Part shown: positions 16,406 through 27,839 of the stretch, piece by piece
Layout: each line of letters starts with the position of its first letter
Numbering within the stretch: position 1 is the stretch's first letter
The notes under the pieces: model-generated
Database searches by the model: none
Seen by the model: only the letters and a program-made list of their open reading frames with translations
Told to the model about the DNA's origin: nothing
Made by a program: the position numbers and the translations under genes
Assembly (NCBI RefSeq): GCF_005250615.1
Contig: NZ_SULM01000022.1
Coordinates: 1-37,329 of the forward strand
Origin: Pseudomonas rhizoryzae
GTDB lineage: Bacteria > Pseudomonadota > Gammaproteobacteria > Pseudomonadales > Pseudomonadaceae
DNA: 37,329 nt
Direction: 5' to 3'

Positions 16406-18187
16406 CTAACGTTCACTCTGCGGTGTGACGCGCAGCACTTCTTCCATGGTGGTCTGGCCGGCGGCGATCTTTTGCGCCCCGGATAGCCGCAGGCTGCGCA
16501 TACCTTCCTTGAACGCCTGGCGGCGCAGGGCGGTGATGTCGGTATCGCCCGTCACCAATTCGCGCAGACTATCCGAGAGGGTAAGGATCTCGTAGACCCC
16601 GGCACGCCCGCGGTAACCGGTATCGCGGCATTCCGGGCAACCCACCGGTTGCATGGCCCCGGTGGGCAGCGGCGCGTTCCAGGGCTTGGTCAGTTCCTGC
16701 CAGGCGGCCGGGTCCAGCTCGGTGGGCGCCTTGCAGACCGGGCACAGGGTGCGCACCAGACGCTGGGCCATGACGCCGAGCACCGTGGCGCGGATCAGGT
16801 AGTAGGGCACGCCCAGTTCGATCAGCCGGCTCACCGAGCTGGGCGCGTCGTTGGTGTGCAGGGTGGAGAGCACCAGGTGGCCGGTCAGCGCCGCCTGGAT
16901 GGCCATCTCGGCGGTCTCCAGGTCGCGGATCTCACCGATCATGATGATGTCCGGGTCCTGGCGCATCAGCGCCCGTACGCCGCTGGCGAAGGTCACCTCG
17001 ATGTTGGGCTGCACCTGCATCTGGTTGAAGGCGTCCTCCACCATCTCGATGGGGTCTTCGATGGTGCAGACGTTCACCTCGGGCGTGGCCAGCTGCTTGA
17101 GGGTGGTGTAGAGGGTGGTGGTCTTGCCCGAGCCGGTGGGGCCGGTGACCAGGATGATGCCGTTGGGCTGGCCGGTCATGCTGGCCCAGCGTTTCAGGTC
17201 ATCGGCGGAGAAGCCGAGCTGGTCGAAACTCTTGAGCAGCACGTCCGGGTCGAAGATCCGCATCACCAGCTTTTCGCCGAAGGCGGTGGGCATGGTCGAC
17301 AGCCGCAGCTCTACCTCCTTGTCGCCGGCCATGCGGGTCTTGATCCGGCCATCCTGGGGCTTGCGCTTCTCGGCGACGTTCATGCGCCCGAGGTTCTTGA
17401 TCCGGCTGACCACCGCCAGGGTGACCTGGGCCGGGAACTGGTAGACGGTGTGCAGCACCCCGTCGATGCGAAAGCGTACCGCCCCCTGTTCGCGCCGCGG
17501 CTCGACGTGGATATCGCTGGCGCGCTGCTGGAAGGCGTACTGGAACAGCCAGTCGACGATGTTGACGATGTGGGCGTCGTTGGCATCCGGCTCGCTGTCG
17601 CTGGCGCCCAGGTTGACCAACTGCTCGAAATTGCCGACGCCGCTGCTCTTCTGCTCAACCGCCGAGGCGCCGGTCACCGAGCGCGCCAGGCGGAAGAATT
17701 CCTGGGTATAGCGGGTGATATCGGCGGGGCTCGCCACCACGCGCTTGATCGGCCGCTGCAGCACGTGGGTGAGGTTGCTCTCCCAGCTGTGTACGAAGGG
17801 CTGGGCGCTGGCCACCGTCACCTCGTCCGGGCTCACCGCCACGGCGAGGATCTTGTTGCGCTGGGCGAAGGCGTAGGACATCAGCGGGGTGATCGAAGCC
17901 ACGTCCACCTTGAGCGGATCGATGCGGTAGAAGGGCTGGCCGGAATATTCGGCCAGCCAGCGGGTCAGGCTGTCCAGATCCAGCTTGCGCCCGGGCCGGG
18001 CGAGGTCGTCCACGCTCTGCGCCGCGAGGAATTCCAGCGGATGCTGTTGCGGATTGGCGGAGCCACGGCGCAACAGCAGGCACTGTTCGGCGGTCTGCTG
18101 GTCGATCCGCCGCTGGCTGACCAGCTCGCGGAGGATGTCGCCCAGGTCGAGCCAACGGTCGGCGGAAGAGGAAGCTATGGCGGACAT
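16406..18187 (-). CDS. GspE/PilB-family secretion ATPase, stand-alone
   Basis: A 593-residue protein. The N-terminal MshEN/GspE-N-like region spans about 10-170, then the ATPase core. Walker A is GPTGSGKTT (349-357), the Asp box IEDPIE is near 376-381, Walker B is in DIIMIGEIRD (413-422), and the His box is in LSTLHTND (440-447). A zinc motif is formed by Cys482/485 and Cys517/520. All catalytic parts look intact. Members power type IV pilus or type II secretion pseudopilus assembly, yet no pilin, platform (GspF/PilC) or secretin gene lies nearby. It resembles the lone secretion-type ATPase that I recall beside this argE region in P. aeruginosa. Confidence 0.9.
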   Translation of the reverse strand: MSAIASSSADRWLDLGDILRELVSQRRIDQQTAEQCLLLRRGSANPQQHPLEFLAAQSVDDLARPGRKLDLDSLTRWLAEYSGQPFYRIDPLKVDVASITPLMSYAFAQRNKILAVAVSPDEVTVASAQPFVHSWESNLTHVLQRPIKRVVASPADITRYTQEFFRLARSVTGASAVEQKSSGVGNFEQLVNLGASDSEPDANDAHIVNIVDWLFQYAFQQRASDIHVEPRREQGAVRFRIDGVLHTVYQFPAQVTLAVVSRIKNLGRMNVAEKRKPQDGRIKTRMAGDKEVELRLSTMPTAFGEKLVMRIFDPDVLLKSFDQLGFSADDLKRWASMTGQPNGIILVTGPTGSGKTTTLYTTLKQLATPEVNVCTIEDPIEMVEDAFNQMQVQPNIEVTFASGVRALMRQDPDIIMIGEIRDLETAEMAIQAALTGHLVLSTLHTNDAPSSVSRLIELGVPYYLIRATVLGVMAQRLVRTLCPVCKAPTELDPAAWQELTKPWNAPLPTGAMQPVGCPECRDTGYRGRAGVYEILTLSDSLRELVTGDTDITALRRQAFKEGMRSLRLSGAQKIAAGQTTMEEVLRVTPQSER

Positions 18188-18247
18188 CGGGACTCCTAGG
18201 AACGCTGGTCGCCCGGATCCGACAGCCTGTCCGCGGGCGACGCCACT

Positions 18248-18273
18248 ACCGCCCCCATAGGTACTGGGGCGGT
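18248..18273. repeat. Hairpin ACCGCCCC/GGGGCGGT before the secretion ATPase gene
   Basis: Eight perfectly paired bases (18248-18255 with 18266-18273) around a 10-nt loop, followed on the plus strand by GG then TTTT. Orientation as a terminator would suit plus-strand transcription, but no plus-strand gene precedes it. It lies in the 188-bp gap between the CYTH stop and the ATPase start, and it could be a leader structure. Confidence 0.45.
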
Positions 18274-18375
18274 GGTTTTCTCCAGCATAGCGATTTTGCG
18301 TTGCGGAATCGCTCGCGGCCTTGTGCCATCAGGATGGACGGTGTGGCCAGGGGATCGTTCCTGCCGTCCGGCGGC

Positions 18376-19725
18376 TCAAGCCAAGGCTTTCCATGGCGCC
18401 AGGCCGTGGATCAGGCGGGCCTGCTCGGCCACCCCGGCGAGATCGCCATGGGCACTCAGCGGCGCCAGCTTGCCCAGCTCGCCATACAGCCGGTCGGCTT
18501 CGGGCAGGTCCAGGGCGCCACGCGCCAGGTGTAGCCAGACCTGCATCCGCTCCAGGCGCGGCAGCTGTTGCTCGATCAGTTCCGGCTCGGTGATGGCGCG
18601 CAGCAGCGGCAGCTCGGCGGCCTCCTGGGCCAGCAGGCGCGGCAACCACTGGCCCAGCGGCGTGGCACCCTGGCGCTCGCCACGACCGGTACGGCCCTCG
18701 GTCCAGGCACGGGCATGCAGCCAGCGGGCGGTGCGCAGGGAGAACAGACCCCAGCGCGGGCGCTCCAGCTCGGCGGCGAAGCGCTGCGGCGCCTGGCGGC
18801 GCGCCTCTTCGTCGTCCTGGCCGATGGCGGCCAGCGGACGCCAGTCGGCGAGCAATTCGTCGAGCGCCTGGCGCAGGTCACGGCTGCTGGCGCGTGGCGC
18901 CGCCTGGCCGAGGCTGCCGAGCAGGGCCCGCAGGTCGATCAGTTGATGCACCCAGTCCACCAGTAGGCGCCAGTGGCCGTTCCAGCGATATTGCTCGGCC
19001 AGGCGCTGGCTGCCGGCCAGCAGATGCCAGCCGAGGCGGGCGACGGCTTCGTCCAGCGGCGTCTCGGCGTCCAGTTCCGGGGTGGGCAGATAAAGGGTGT
19101 AGCTCGATGCATCGTGCAGGCGATAGCCGCGCTCGGCCTTACTGATGTCGCAAGGCATCAGCGGCAGCTCGGCGGCCAGTTGCTCGGCCAGCTCCAGCAG
19201 CGCCGCCGGCTCGCCCTGGCGCAACTCCAGCTCGACCTCAGCGATGGCTTCGCGCCCGTCACCGGCGCGCACCTCGCCCTGATCCAGGGCCACCTCGATG
19301 ATGGTGCGGGCCTTGCCCCGCCCCCAGGCGATCTCCGCCGCGTCGCGGACGAAGTCGGTGTCGAACACCGGCTGCAACCGGCGCAGGTCCAGGTCGGCCA
19401 GGGCCGCGGGCCAGCAGCTGTCGTCGAACAGTGTGGTATCCAGGGTGGCATCGGTCAGCGGCCACTCCCATTCGTTGCGCTCGGACAGCCCGGCCACGCT
19501 CTGGCCGCGGCTCTTGAGCGTCTGGATGTAGCGGTCGCCGTCGCGGCGCACGCGCAGGGCGACCTTGGCATGGGCCAGGTCGCGGGTGTCGGTGTCGTAG
19601 TAGCAGTTGGACAACTCGTGGCGCTGCCAGCCGTCCTTGCAACGCTTCTTGAGCAAGGGATGAGCGCGGAGGGCGTCGAGGGTCGCCGCACTGGCGCGCA
19701 GCTTGATTTCGGTTTCTTTGGCCAT
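18376..19725 (-). CDS. CYTH domain inorganic triphosphatase with CHAD-like C-terminus (YgiF-like)
   Basis: A 449-residue protein. The N-terminal CYTH domain (about 1-205) begins with MAKETEIKL, whose ExEIK triad (Glu4, Glu6, Lys8) binds metal and triphosphate. Further charged strands include YYDTDTRDL and LRVRRDGDRYIQTLK. The C-terminal half is alpha-helical and Arg-rich like CHAD domains, which bind polyphosphate. E. coli YgiF with this layout hydrolyses inorganic triphosphate. I chose ATG 19725 because AGGA stands 9 bp upstream and the CYTH motif starts at once. The longer open frame to 20130 overlaps argE antisense and was rejected. It is divergent from argE. Confidence 0.9.
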   Translation of the reverse strand: MAKETEIKLRASAATLDALRAHPLLKKRCKDGWQRHELSNCYYDTDTRDLAHAKVALRVRRDGDRYIQTLKSRGQSVAGLSERNEWEWPLTDATLDTTLFDDSCWPAALADLDLRRLQPVFDTDFVRDAAEIAWGRGKARTIIEVALDQGEVRAGDGREAIAEVELELRQGEPAALLELAEQLAAELPLMPCDISKAERGYRLHDASSYTLYLPTPELDAETPLDEAVARLGWHLLAGSQRLAEQYRWNGHWRLLVDWVHQLIDLRALLGSLGQAAPRASSRDLRQALDELLADWRPLAAIGQDDEEARRQAPQRFAAELERPRWGLFSLRTARWLHARAWTEGRTGRGERQGATPLGQWLPRLLAQEAAELPLLRAITEPELIEQQLPRLERMQVWLHLARGALDLPEADRLYGELGKLAPLSAHGDLAGVAEQARLIHGLAPWKALA

Positions 19726-19894
19726 TGGAGCATCCTGGCGCCGGAAGAGAACGGTCCGGCTCCGTGCCGAGCGCGTCGTGACGACGGAAGGCGAGAACGT
19801 GGGCGCTAGTTTAGCCCGTCCCGGCCCCCGGGCGCATGAAGGTTTCATCCCAGGGCGGATGGCGCCATGATGGAATCGTGACCAGGAGAGACTC

Positions 19895-21052
19895 ATGACC
19901 TTGCCCGCGTTGAAACCGCTGTTCGCCGCCCTCATCGCCGAAAGCTCGGTGAGCTGCACCCAGCCGGCGCTGGACCAGTCCAACGCTGGCGTCATCGCCC
20001 GCCTGGCCGACTGGTTCGGCACCCTGGGCTTCGCCTGCGAGACCCAGGCAGTGGCGCCTGGCAAGTTCAACCTCATCGCCACCCTGGGCAGTGGTCCCGG
20101 TGGCCTGGTGCTGGCCGGCCACACCGACACCGTGCCCTACGACGAAGCCCTCTGGCAGAGCGATCCACTGCGGCTGCGCGAGGCCGACGACCGCTGGTAC
20201 GGCCTCGGCAGCTGCGACATGAAGGGCTTCTTCGCGCTGATCCTCGAAGCCGTGCGCGACCTGGACCGGCAGCAGCTGCGCCAGCCGCTGATCGTCCTGG
20301 CCACCTGCGACGAAGAGTCCTCCATGGACGGTGCCCGGGCTCTGGCCGAGGCCGGACGGCCGCTGGGGCGTGCCGCGGTGATCGGCGAGCCGACCGGGCT
20401 GCGGCCGATCCGCCTGCACAAGGGCATCCTCATGGAGCGCATCGACATCCTCGGCCAGAGCGGCCATTCCTCCGACCCGACCCTGGGTCACAGCGCCCTG
20501 GAAGCCATGCAGGCAGTGATGGGCGAATTGCTCGAGCTGCGCGCCCAGTGGCAGCGCGAGTACCGCAATCCGCTGTTCCTGGTGCCCCAGCCGACCCTCA
20601 ACCTCGGCTGCATCCACGGTGGCGACAACCCCAACCGCATCTGCGGCCAGTGCGCCCTGGAATTCGACCTGCGCCCGCTGCCGGGTATGCAGCCTGAGGT
20701 CTTGCGCGCCGCCATTCGCGGTCGCCTGCTGCCGCTGGCCGAGCGCTTCGGGGTACAGATCGATTACCAGCCGCTGTTTCCCGCCGTGCCACCTTTCGAG
20801 CAGGTAGCCGAGGCGGAACTGGTGCGGCTGGCCGAACGCCTCACTGGCCACCAGGCCGATGCCGTGGCCTTCGCCACCGAGGCGCCCTACCTGCAGGCGG
20901 TCGCCCAGGAGGTGCTGGTGCTCGGTCCGGGCGACATCAGCTGTGCCCATCAGCCCGAGGAACACCTAGACCTGGCCCGGATCGCGCCGACCGTGAGCCT
21001 CCTGCAGCAACTGATCCGCCACTACTGCCTGGCGGAAGCGGTCGCCGTCTGA
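19895..21052 (+). CDS. argE: Acetylornithine deacetylase
   Basis: A 385-residue M20-family metallohydrolase converting N-acetylornithine to ornithine and acetate. The dinuclear metal ligands are visible: His76 and Asp78 in GHTDTV, Asp108 in GSCDMKG, Glu140/Glu141 in TCDEESSMDG, Glu168 in GEPTG, and a C-terminal His in SCAHQPEEH. The dimerisation lid lies at about 180-290. AGGAGA lies 7-8 bp before the ATG. argA follows at 163 bp, so both arginine genes may be read together, though argA may also have its own promoter. Length and motifs are normal. Confidence 0.94.
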   Translation: MTLPALKPLFAALIAESSVSCTQPALDQSNAGVIARLADWFGTLGFACETQAVAPGKFNLIATLGSGPGGLVLAGHTDTVPYDEALWQSDPLRLREADDRWYGLGSCDMKGFFALILEAVRDLDRQQLRQPLIVLATCDEESSMDGARALAEAGRPLGRAAVIGEPTGLRPIRLHKGILMERIDILGQSGHSSDPTLGHSALEAMQAVMGELLELRAQWQREYRNPLFLVPQPTLNLGCIHGGDNPNRICGQCALEFDLRPLPGMQPEVLRAAIRGRLLPLAERFGVQIDYQPLFPAVPPFEQVAEAELVRLAERLTGHQADAVAFATEAPYLQAVAQEVLVLGPGDISCAHQPEEHLDLARIAPTVSLLQQLIRHYCLAEAVAV

Positions 21053-21056
21053 TGAA

Positions 21057-21103
21057 TAGACCCGGCCGCTTGGCGCGACTTTTTGTAAACTCTCTCGGGT
21101 CTA
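21057..21103. promoter_or_regulatory. Inverted repeat TAGACCCG/CGGGTCTA in the argE-argA gap
   Basis: An 8-bp perfect inverted repeat (21057-21064 and 21096-21103) brackets a 31-bp AT-richer segment that contains TTTTTGTAAACT. It begins a few bases after the argE stop. It could be an operator around an argA promoter or an RNA hairpin. I could not find a well-spaced -35/-10 pair inside it. Confidence 0.35.
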
Positions 21104-21215
21104 CTGGTACCTGCCCATCCGCCCCGCTTCGAGGAACCCCCGTGCTGCGACGACGCTGAACACCCTGCCTGCCTTCGCTCACCTGCATGTCCATTCGCCA
21201 AGGGTTTCCGTCTCG

Positions 21216-22514
21216 ATGCACGACTACGTCAACTGGCTCCGCCACGCTTCGCCCTACATCAATGCCCACCGCGACGCCACCTTCGTCGTCATGCTGCCTG
21301 GCGATGGCGTCGCCCATCCCAACTTCGGCAACATCGTCCACGACCTCGTCCTGCTGCATAGCCTCGGCGTGCGCCTGGTGCTGGTCCATGGCTCGCGTCC
21401 GCAGATCGAATCGCGCCTGGCCGCCCGCGGCATCGAGCCGCGCTTCTACAACGACCTGCGCATCACCGACGGCCCGACCCTGGAAGCCGTGATCGACGCG
21501 GTCGGCAGCCTGCGCAGCGCCATCGAGGCGCGGCTATCCATGGACATGGCCGCCTCGCCCATGCAGGGCTCGCGGCTGAGAGTCGCCAGCGGCAACCTGG
21601 TCACCGCGCGCCCGGTGGGGGTGCAGGACGGCGTCGACTTCCACCACACCGGCGAAGTCCGCCGCATCGACCGGCGCGGCATCGGCCGGCTGCTCGACGA
21701 ACGCACCATCGTGCTGCTCTCGCCGCTGGGCTATTCCCCCACCGGTGAGACCTTCAACCTGGCTTGCGAAGACGTGGCCATGCGTGCCGCCATCGACCTG
21801 GGCGCCGACAAGCTGGTGCTTTACGGCGCCGAGCCGGGCCTCCTGGACGAACACGGCGCCCTGATCCGCGAGATCGGCCCGCAGCAGATCCCCACCCACC
21901 TGGCGCGCCTGGGCAGCTCCTACCAGGCCGAACTGCTCGACGCCGCCGCCCAGGCCACCCGTGGCGGCGTGCGGCGCTGCCACATCGTCGGCTACGCCGA
22001 AGACGGCGCCCTGCTCACCGAACTCTTCACCCGCGCTGGCAGCGGTACTCTGGTAGCCCAGGAGCCCTTTGAAACCCTGCGCGAGGCGACCATCGCCGAC
22101 GTCGGCGGCCTGATGGAACTGATCCGTCCGCTGGAAGAGCAGGGCATCCTAGTGCGTCGCTCGCGCGAGGTGCTGGAGCGGGAGATCGAGCAATTCAGCA
22201 TCGTCGAGCGCGAAGGCCTGATCATCGCCTGCGCGGCGCTCTATCCCATCGCCGATTCGGCGGCAGGCGAGCTGGCCTGCCTGGCGGTCAATCCCGACTA
22301 CCGCCACGGTGGCCGTGGCGACGCCTTGCTGGCGCGCATCGAGCAGCGCGCCCGCGAGCGTGGCCTGAGCACCCTGTTCGTGCTCACCACCAAGACCGCC
22401 CACTGGTTCCGCGAACGCGGCTTCGAGCCCAGCGGCGTGGAACGCCTACCCGCGGCGCGGGCGTCACTGTACAACTACCAGCGTAATTCGAAGATCTTCG
22501 AGAAGAGCCTGTAG
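21216..22514 (+). CDS. argA: N-acetylglutamate synthase (amino-acid N-acetyltransferase)
   Basis: A 432-residue enzyme that makes N-acetylglutamate from glutamate and acetyl-CoA, the first step of arginine synthesis. An amino-acid-kinase-like domain (about 1-280, regulatory, arginine-binding in the family) includes VRLVLVHGSRPQI and GVRRCHIVGYAEDGALLTELF. A GNAT acetyltransferase domain (about 285-432) has the acetyl-CoA loop in HGGRGDALL. Length matches the classical ArgA. The ATG at 21216 is followed directly by the family start MHDYVNWLRHASPYI; AGGG lies about 12 bp upstream. It is in the same orientation as argE. Confidence 0.95.
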   Translation: MHDYVNWLRHASPYINAHRDATFVVMLPGDGVAHPNFGNIVHDLVLLHSLGVRLVLVHGSRPQIESRLAARGIEPRFYNDLRITDGPTLEAVIDAVGSLRSAIEARLSMDMAASPMQGSRLRVASGNLVTARPVGVQDGVDFHHTGEVRRIDRRGIGRLLDERTIVLLSPLGYSPTGETFNLACEDVAMRAAIDLGADKLVLYGAEPGLLDEHGALIREIGPQQIPTHLARLGSSYQAELLDAAAQATRGGVRRCHIVGYAEDGALLTELFTRAGSGTLVAQEPFETLREATIADVGGLMELIRPLEEQGILVRRSREVLEREIEQFSIVEREGLIIACAALYPIADSAAGELACLAVNPDYRHGGRGDALLARIEQRARERGLSTLFVLTTKTAHWFRERGFEPSGVERLPAARASLYNYQRNSKIFEKSL

Positions 22515-22525
22515 GGGCAACTGAC

Positions 22526-22557
22526 GTAGGTTGGGCTGAGCGAGAGCGAAGCCCAAC
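22526..22557. repeat. Outer hairpin repeat, left copy (GTAGGTTGGGCT family)
   Basis: GTAGG followed by GTTGGGCT (22530-22537) paired with AGCCCAAC (22550-22557). A second copy in opposite orientation is at 23303-23341 and a degenerate third at 31222-31258, so this is a dispersed short palindromic repeat. Confidence 0.8.
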
Positions 22558-22876
22558 ACCCGGCTGCCCCAGTTGATTATCTTGCTCTGCTGATACCTCT
22601 TGTTTCGCCCACCCGGGCGACTCACTTTTGCCAGTCGCGGCTACGCGCCCCGGACAAAAGTAACCAAAAACGCTTGCCCCGACCATCCGGCCCTACGCTG
22701 CGCTCCGGGTCCGCTCACGCCAGAGCCGTTCCGGGGTCGGTCCAGATGGGCCGTCCATGGCCCACTGGACCTCTCGCCGCATCCCTGCGGCTCGACCCCT
22801 CCACGACACTGGCGCTCGCCCTCCTGAACGGGGCGATTCGCCAGCCTGAAAGTTTCGGTTGAAGAACCCGTAGCCA

Positions 22877-22959
22877 GTAGCGTGGACAACGGCGAAGCCT
22901 TGTCCACTGATGGTTTAGGTGCCCGCCTGTGGAAAACGCTGTGCGGTTTTCCACGCTAC
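22877..22959. repeat. Double-hairpin core of the giant palindrome
   Basis: Two hairpins sit side by side: GTGGACAA/TTGTCCAC (22882-22907) and GTGGAAAAC/GTTTTCCAC (22929-22954). They are bracketed by a perfect 9-bp inverted repeat GTAGCGTGG (22877-22885) and CCACGCTAC (22951-22959). The same DNA could therefore fold as two small hairpins or as one large cruciform. Confidence 0.8.
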
Positions 22960-23181
22960 GAACCGCTATAGGTTCTCCCTGAAAACACGACTCCCAGGCT
23001 GGCGCCCCGCCCCGTCAGTGAGGCCGAGTGCAGGCGTCGTGGAGGGGGATGCGAGGCAGGACGCCGAGCAAGGCGCGAGGGGCAGGATGCCCCTTCGTGC
23101 CGTGCCCCCGGAGCGGCGCCGGAACGAGGGGACCCGGAGCGCAGCGAAGGGCCGAAACGTGGGGTGTGCTTTCTTTTGCTT

Positions 23182-23209
23182 ACTTTTCTTTGCACAAGCA
23201 AAGAAAAGT
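23182..23209. repeat. 11-bp perfect hairpin inside the right arm
   Basis: ACTTTTCTTTG (23182-23192) and CAAAGAAAAGT (23199-23209) are perfect inverted copies with a 6-nt loop. The left arm has a diverged version, CACTTTTGCC and CAAAAGTAACC, near 22622-22665. Confidence 0.75.
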
Positions 23210-23302
23210 GAGTCGCCGACAAGGCGAAACAAGGGCCATCAGCAAAACACGATAATCAGCTAGGCCGCATTCACCTAAAGTGTAAATTTGAAGCCCCGCA
23301 AC

Positions 23303-23341
23303 GTTGGGCTTCGACGATGAAGCCGTCTCAGCCCAACCTAC
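23303..23341. repeat. Outer hairpin repeat, right copy (inverted)
   Basis: GTTGGGCT (23303-23310) pairs with AGCCCAAC (23330-23337), followed by CTACC. On the minus strand it reads GGTAGGTTGGGCT, the same sequence that opens the left copy at 22526. It ends directly before the stop codon of gshA, so it may also serve as the 3' hairpin of that transcript. Confidence 0.8.
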
Positions 23342-23345
23342 CTGT

Positions 23346-24923
23346 CTACACCCCAATCGTCCCCAAAATACTCGCCTGATACGCCGCCACGAAGGTATCG
23401 AAATCCCCCTGGGGCGCCGCCTCGATCTCCGCCTGCTCTTCCAGCGACTGGCGTGCCATCTCGGCATAACCCTCCCGCTCGCCTTCGCTCAGCGGATGAC
23501 TGGCGAAATAGGCCGCATGGGCCTCGCTCTGCCGCAGCCCGAATTCGGCAAAGCTCTCACCGCGTTCGCGCAGCTCCTGCAGCATCCGCGCCGAGGGTGT
23601 GAGGCGGACGTCGGCGAATTTTTGCTGTTGTGCCACGACCGCCTGGCGATGGGCATCGCCACCATGACCGGCATCCAGCACCTTGGCGCACTGTTCGATC
23701 TGGTCAAGCAATTCTGCCGCCCAGTCGATCATGGCCACCGAGGCGCCATGGCGTTGCAGGCGTAGACCCGGCTTGCGGCCTTCGCGCACCACGCTGGCGA
23801 AGTTGTCGGTGCATTCGCTGCACTCGCCATTGAGCGGTGGGCTACCTTCCAGGGCGCAATAGAGCAGGAAGGCATCGAGGAAGAGCGCGGTGGTGGTATC
23901 GATCCCCAGCGGCAGGAAGGGGTCGATGTCCAGGCAGCGCACCTCGATGTACTGCACGCCACGGGCCATCAGCGCCTGCACGGGGCGCTCGCCGCTGCGG
24001 GTGACCCGCTTCGGACGGATGGTGGCGTAGTACTCGTTCTCGATCTGCAGGATGTTGGTGTTGAGCTGCACCCACTCGCCGTCCTGGTGGGTGCCGATCT
24101 CCGCATAGGGCGGATAGGGCGTACCCACCGCGCGCCTTAGGCTTTCGGTGTAGGTGGTCAGGTCGTTGTAGTCCGGCGTCAGGCTGGCCTGGGCGTTGCT
24201 CTGGTAGCCCAGGTCGCTCATGCGCAGGCTGGTGGCATAGGGCAGGTACAGGGTCCGCTCGTCCAGGGTCTGCAACTGGTGCGGCCGGCCCCGTAGGAAG
24301 CCGATATCCAGCGCCGGCGAGGCGCCGAACAGGTACATCAGCAGCCAGCTGTAGCGGCGGAAGTTACGGATCAGGGCGATGTAGCGCGCCGACTGGTAGT
24401 CGCGGGCATCTCGGGCGTCACCTTCGGACTGGCGTAGCAACTCCCAGGCCGCTTCCGGCAGGGAGAAGTTGTAGTGGATGCCGGCGATGCACTGCATGGT
24501 GCGGCTGTAGCGCAGCGCCAGGCCGCGGCGATAGACGTGCTTGAGCCGGCCAATGTTGGAACTGCCGTAGTCGGCGATGGGGATCTGCTCCTCGGCCGGC
24601 AGGGCGCAGGGCATCGAACCGCTCCAGATCCGCTCGCCGTCGAGCTGGGCCACCGCGGCGCGGTGTACCCGGTCCAGCGCCTCCAGCACCTCGGGGGTAT
24701 GGGTGCCGGTGGGGGTGATGAATTCCAGCAGCGCCTCGGAATAGTCCGTGGTGATCTGCGGATGGGTCAGAGCCGAGCCCAGTGCCCGCGGATGAGGACG
24801 TTGGGACAGGTCGCCCTGGGCGTCGATGCGCAGGGCCTCACGTTCGATGCCGTGCAGGCATTCGGCCAGAAGACGGGGATCAGCGCCGAGCAGCGCCAGG
24901 CGGCGGGACAGGATATCGCTCAA
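23346..24923 (-). CDS. gshA: Glutamate-cysteine ligase
   Basis: A 525-residue enzyme joining glutamate and cysteine, the rate-limiting step of glutathione synthesis, of the gammaproteobacterial GshA type. Diagnostic parts include [11 protein letters not shown] (about 24-34), the substrate and metal region in [20 protein letters not shown] (about 149-156), [12 protein letters not shown] (about 324-335) and the normal length. The ATG at 24923 starts the family-typical [24 protein letters not shown] block, given here in part. It follows the thioesterase on the same strand after a 211-bp gap with no gene. The 3' end runs into the palindromic element. Confidence 0.95.
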   Translation of the reverse strand: MSDILSRRLALLGADPRLLAECLHGIEREALRIDAQGDLSQRPHPRALGSALTHPQITTDYSEALLEFITPTGTHTPEVLEALDRVHRAAVAQLDGERIWSGSMPCALPAEEQIPIADYGSSNIGRLKHVYRRGLALRYSRTMQCIAGIHYNFSLPEAAWELLRQSEGDARDARDYQSARYIALIRNFRRYSWLLMYLFGASPALDIGFLRGRPHQLQTLDERTLYLPYATSLRMSDLGYQSNAQASLTPDYNDLTTYTESLRRAVGTPYPPYAEIGTHQDGEWVQLNTNILQIENEYYATIRPKRVTRSGERPVQALMARGVQYIEVRCLDIDPFLPLGIDTTTALFLDAFLLYCALEGSPPLNGECSECTDNFASVVREGRKPGLRLQRHGASVAMIDWAAELLDQIEQCAKVLDAGHGGDAHRQAVVAQQQKFADVRLTPSARMLQELRERGESFAEFGLRQSEAHAAYFASHPLSEGEREGYAEMARQSLEEQAEIEAAPQGDFDTFVAAYQASILGTIGV

Positions 24924-25134
24924 GTTGACTTCCTTTGGCGGTACTCGCCCCGGGCAGGGTAGAAGAAACCGACTGAAATAGGGGGCTCGGCCAGGGCCGA
25001 TGCGGGGCGGCAGCAGTCACTGCCGCGGTCCGGGTTCAAGCCTCAGACCGCAACCCGCTCAGTTGGCTCCCAGCGTAGCTCAGGCGCCGGCAAAGGGCGA
25101 TATGCGTCACCCTGCCAGCGCCTGGTCTAGCCGG

Positions 25135-25518
25135 TCACAGGCAGGCGAAGGTCGCCTGGGCCAGGGCGATCAGTTTGTCGCCCTGATGCACCTTGGCTTC
25201 CAACACATGGGTCTTGCGGCCCGGATGGATCACTCGGGCATGGCAGACCAATTCACCTTCGCTCACGCCACGCACGTAGTTGACCTTGCACTCCAGGGTC
25301 ACGCTACCGGGCCGGCCGTCGAACAGGCTGTGGCTGGCCTGGCCCAGGGCGGTGTCGATCAGCGAAAAAAGGGCGCCACCGTGCAGCTTGCCGTGCAGAT
25401 TGATGAGCTGGTCCTGCACGCTCATGCGCACCTCGGATTCGCCCTGCTCGGCCTTGTGGATGGTCATGCCCAGCAGACTGCTGAAGGCACTGTCCTTACC
25501 TACGGGAGAACCACTCAT
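25135..25518 (-). CDS. Hotdog-fold thioesterase (PaaI-type)
   Basis: A 127-residue single-domain hotdog protein with the signature LHGKLHGGALFSLIDTALG (about 42-60), which holds the catalytic helix of PaaI/YbgC-like acyl-CoA thioesterases. The acyl substrate is not readable. The ATG at 25518 was chosen because GAGGA stands 7 bp upstream; a GTG two codons earlier is less well placed. The start lies 2 bp after the stop of tex (TGA-AC-ATG), so the two are almost certainly translationally coupled. Confidence 0.9.
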   Translation of the reverse strand: MSGSPVGKDSAFSSLLGMTIHKAEQGESEVRMSVQDQLINLHGKLHGGALFSLIDTALGQASHSLFDGRPGSVTLECKVNYVRGVSEGELVCHARVIHPGRKTHVLEAKVHQGDKLIALAQATFACL

Positions 25519-25520
25519 GT

Positions 25521-27839
<2,319 letters not shown>

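Larger units (their letters stand above)
22571..23261. repeat. Giant imperfect inverted repeat, arms of about 340 bp
   Basis: The left arm starting at 22571 (TTGATTATC, CTGCTGAT, CTTGTTTCGCC, GGCGACTCACTTTT) matches the reverse complement of the right arm ending at 23261 with the same blocks in the same order. Further matching blocks follow inward: GCTGCGCTCCGGGTCC, CCCTCCACGAC, GACGGGGCG/GAACGGGGCG, CGCCAGCCTG and AGAACC. The arms meet in a core of hairpins at 22877-22959. Spacing is conserved about one centre near 22917. Confidence 0.8.
22515..23345. other. 831-bp intergenic region made almost wholly of nested inverted repeats
   Basis: Between argA and the convergent gshA there is no credible gene. 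The open frames on both strands are mirror versions of each other because the region is a giant imperfect palindrome, and their compositions (Arg, Ser, Pro rich) are typical of spurious frames in dispersed repeats. The component repeats are listed separately. Confidence 0.75.

Noticed and set aside
16649..18199. Plus-strand open frame of 516 codons
   Set aside because: Antisense to the secretion ATPase with intact Walker motifs; no domain of its own.
21187..21492. Earlier ATG before argA
   Set aside because: It is in another frame from argA and overlaps it; no family match.
22600..23263. Several short open frames on both strands between argA and gshA
   Set aside because: They fall inside the giant palindrome and mirror each other; Arg/Ser/Pro-rich with no credible start signals.
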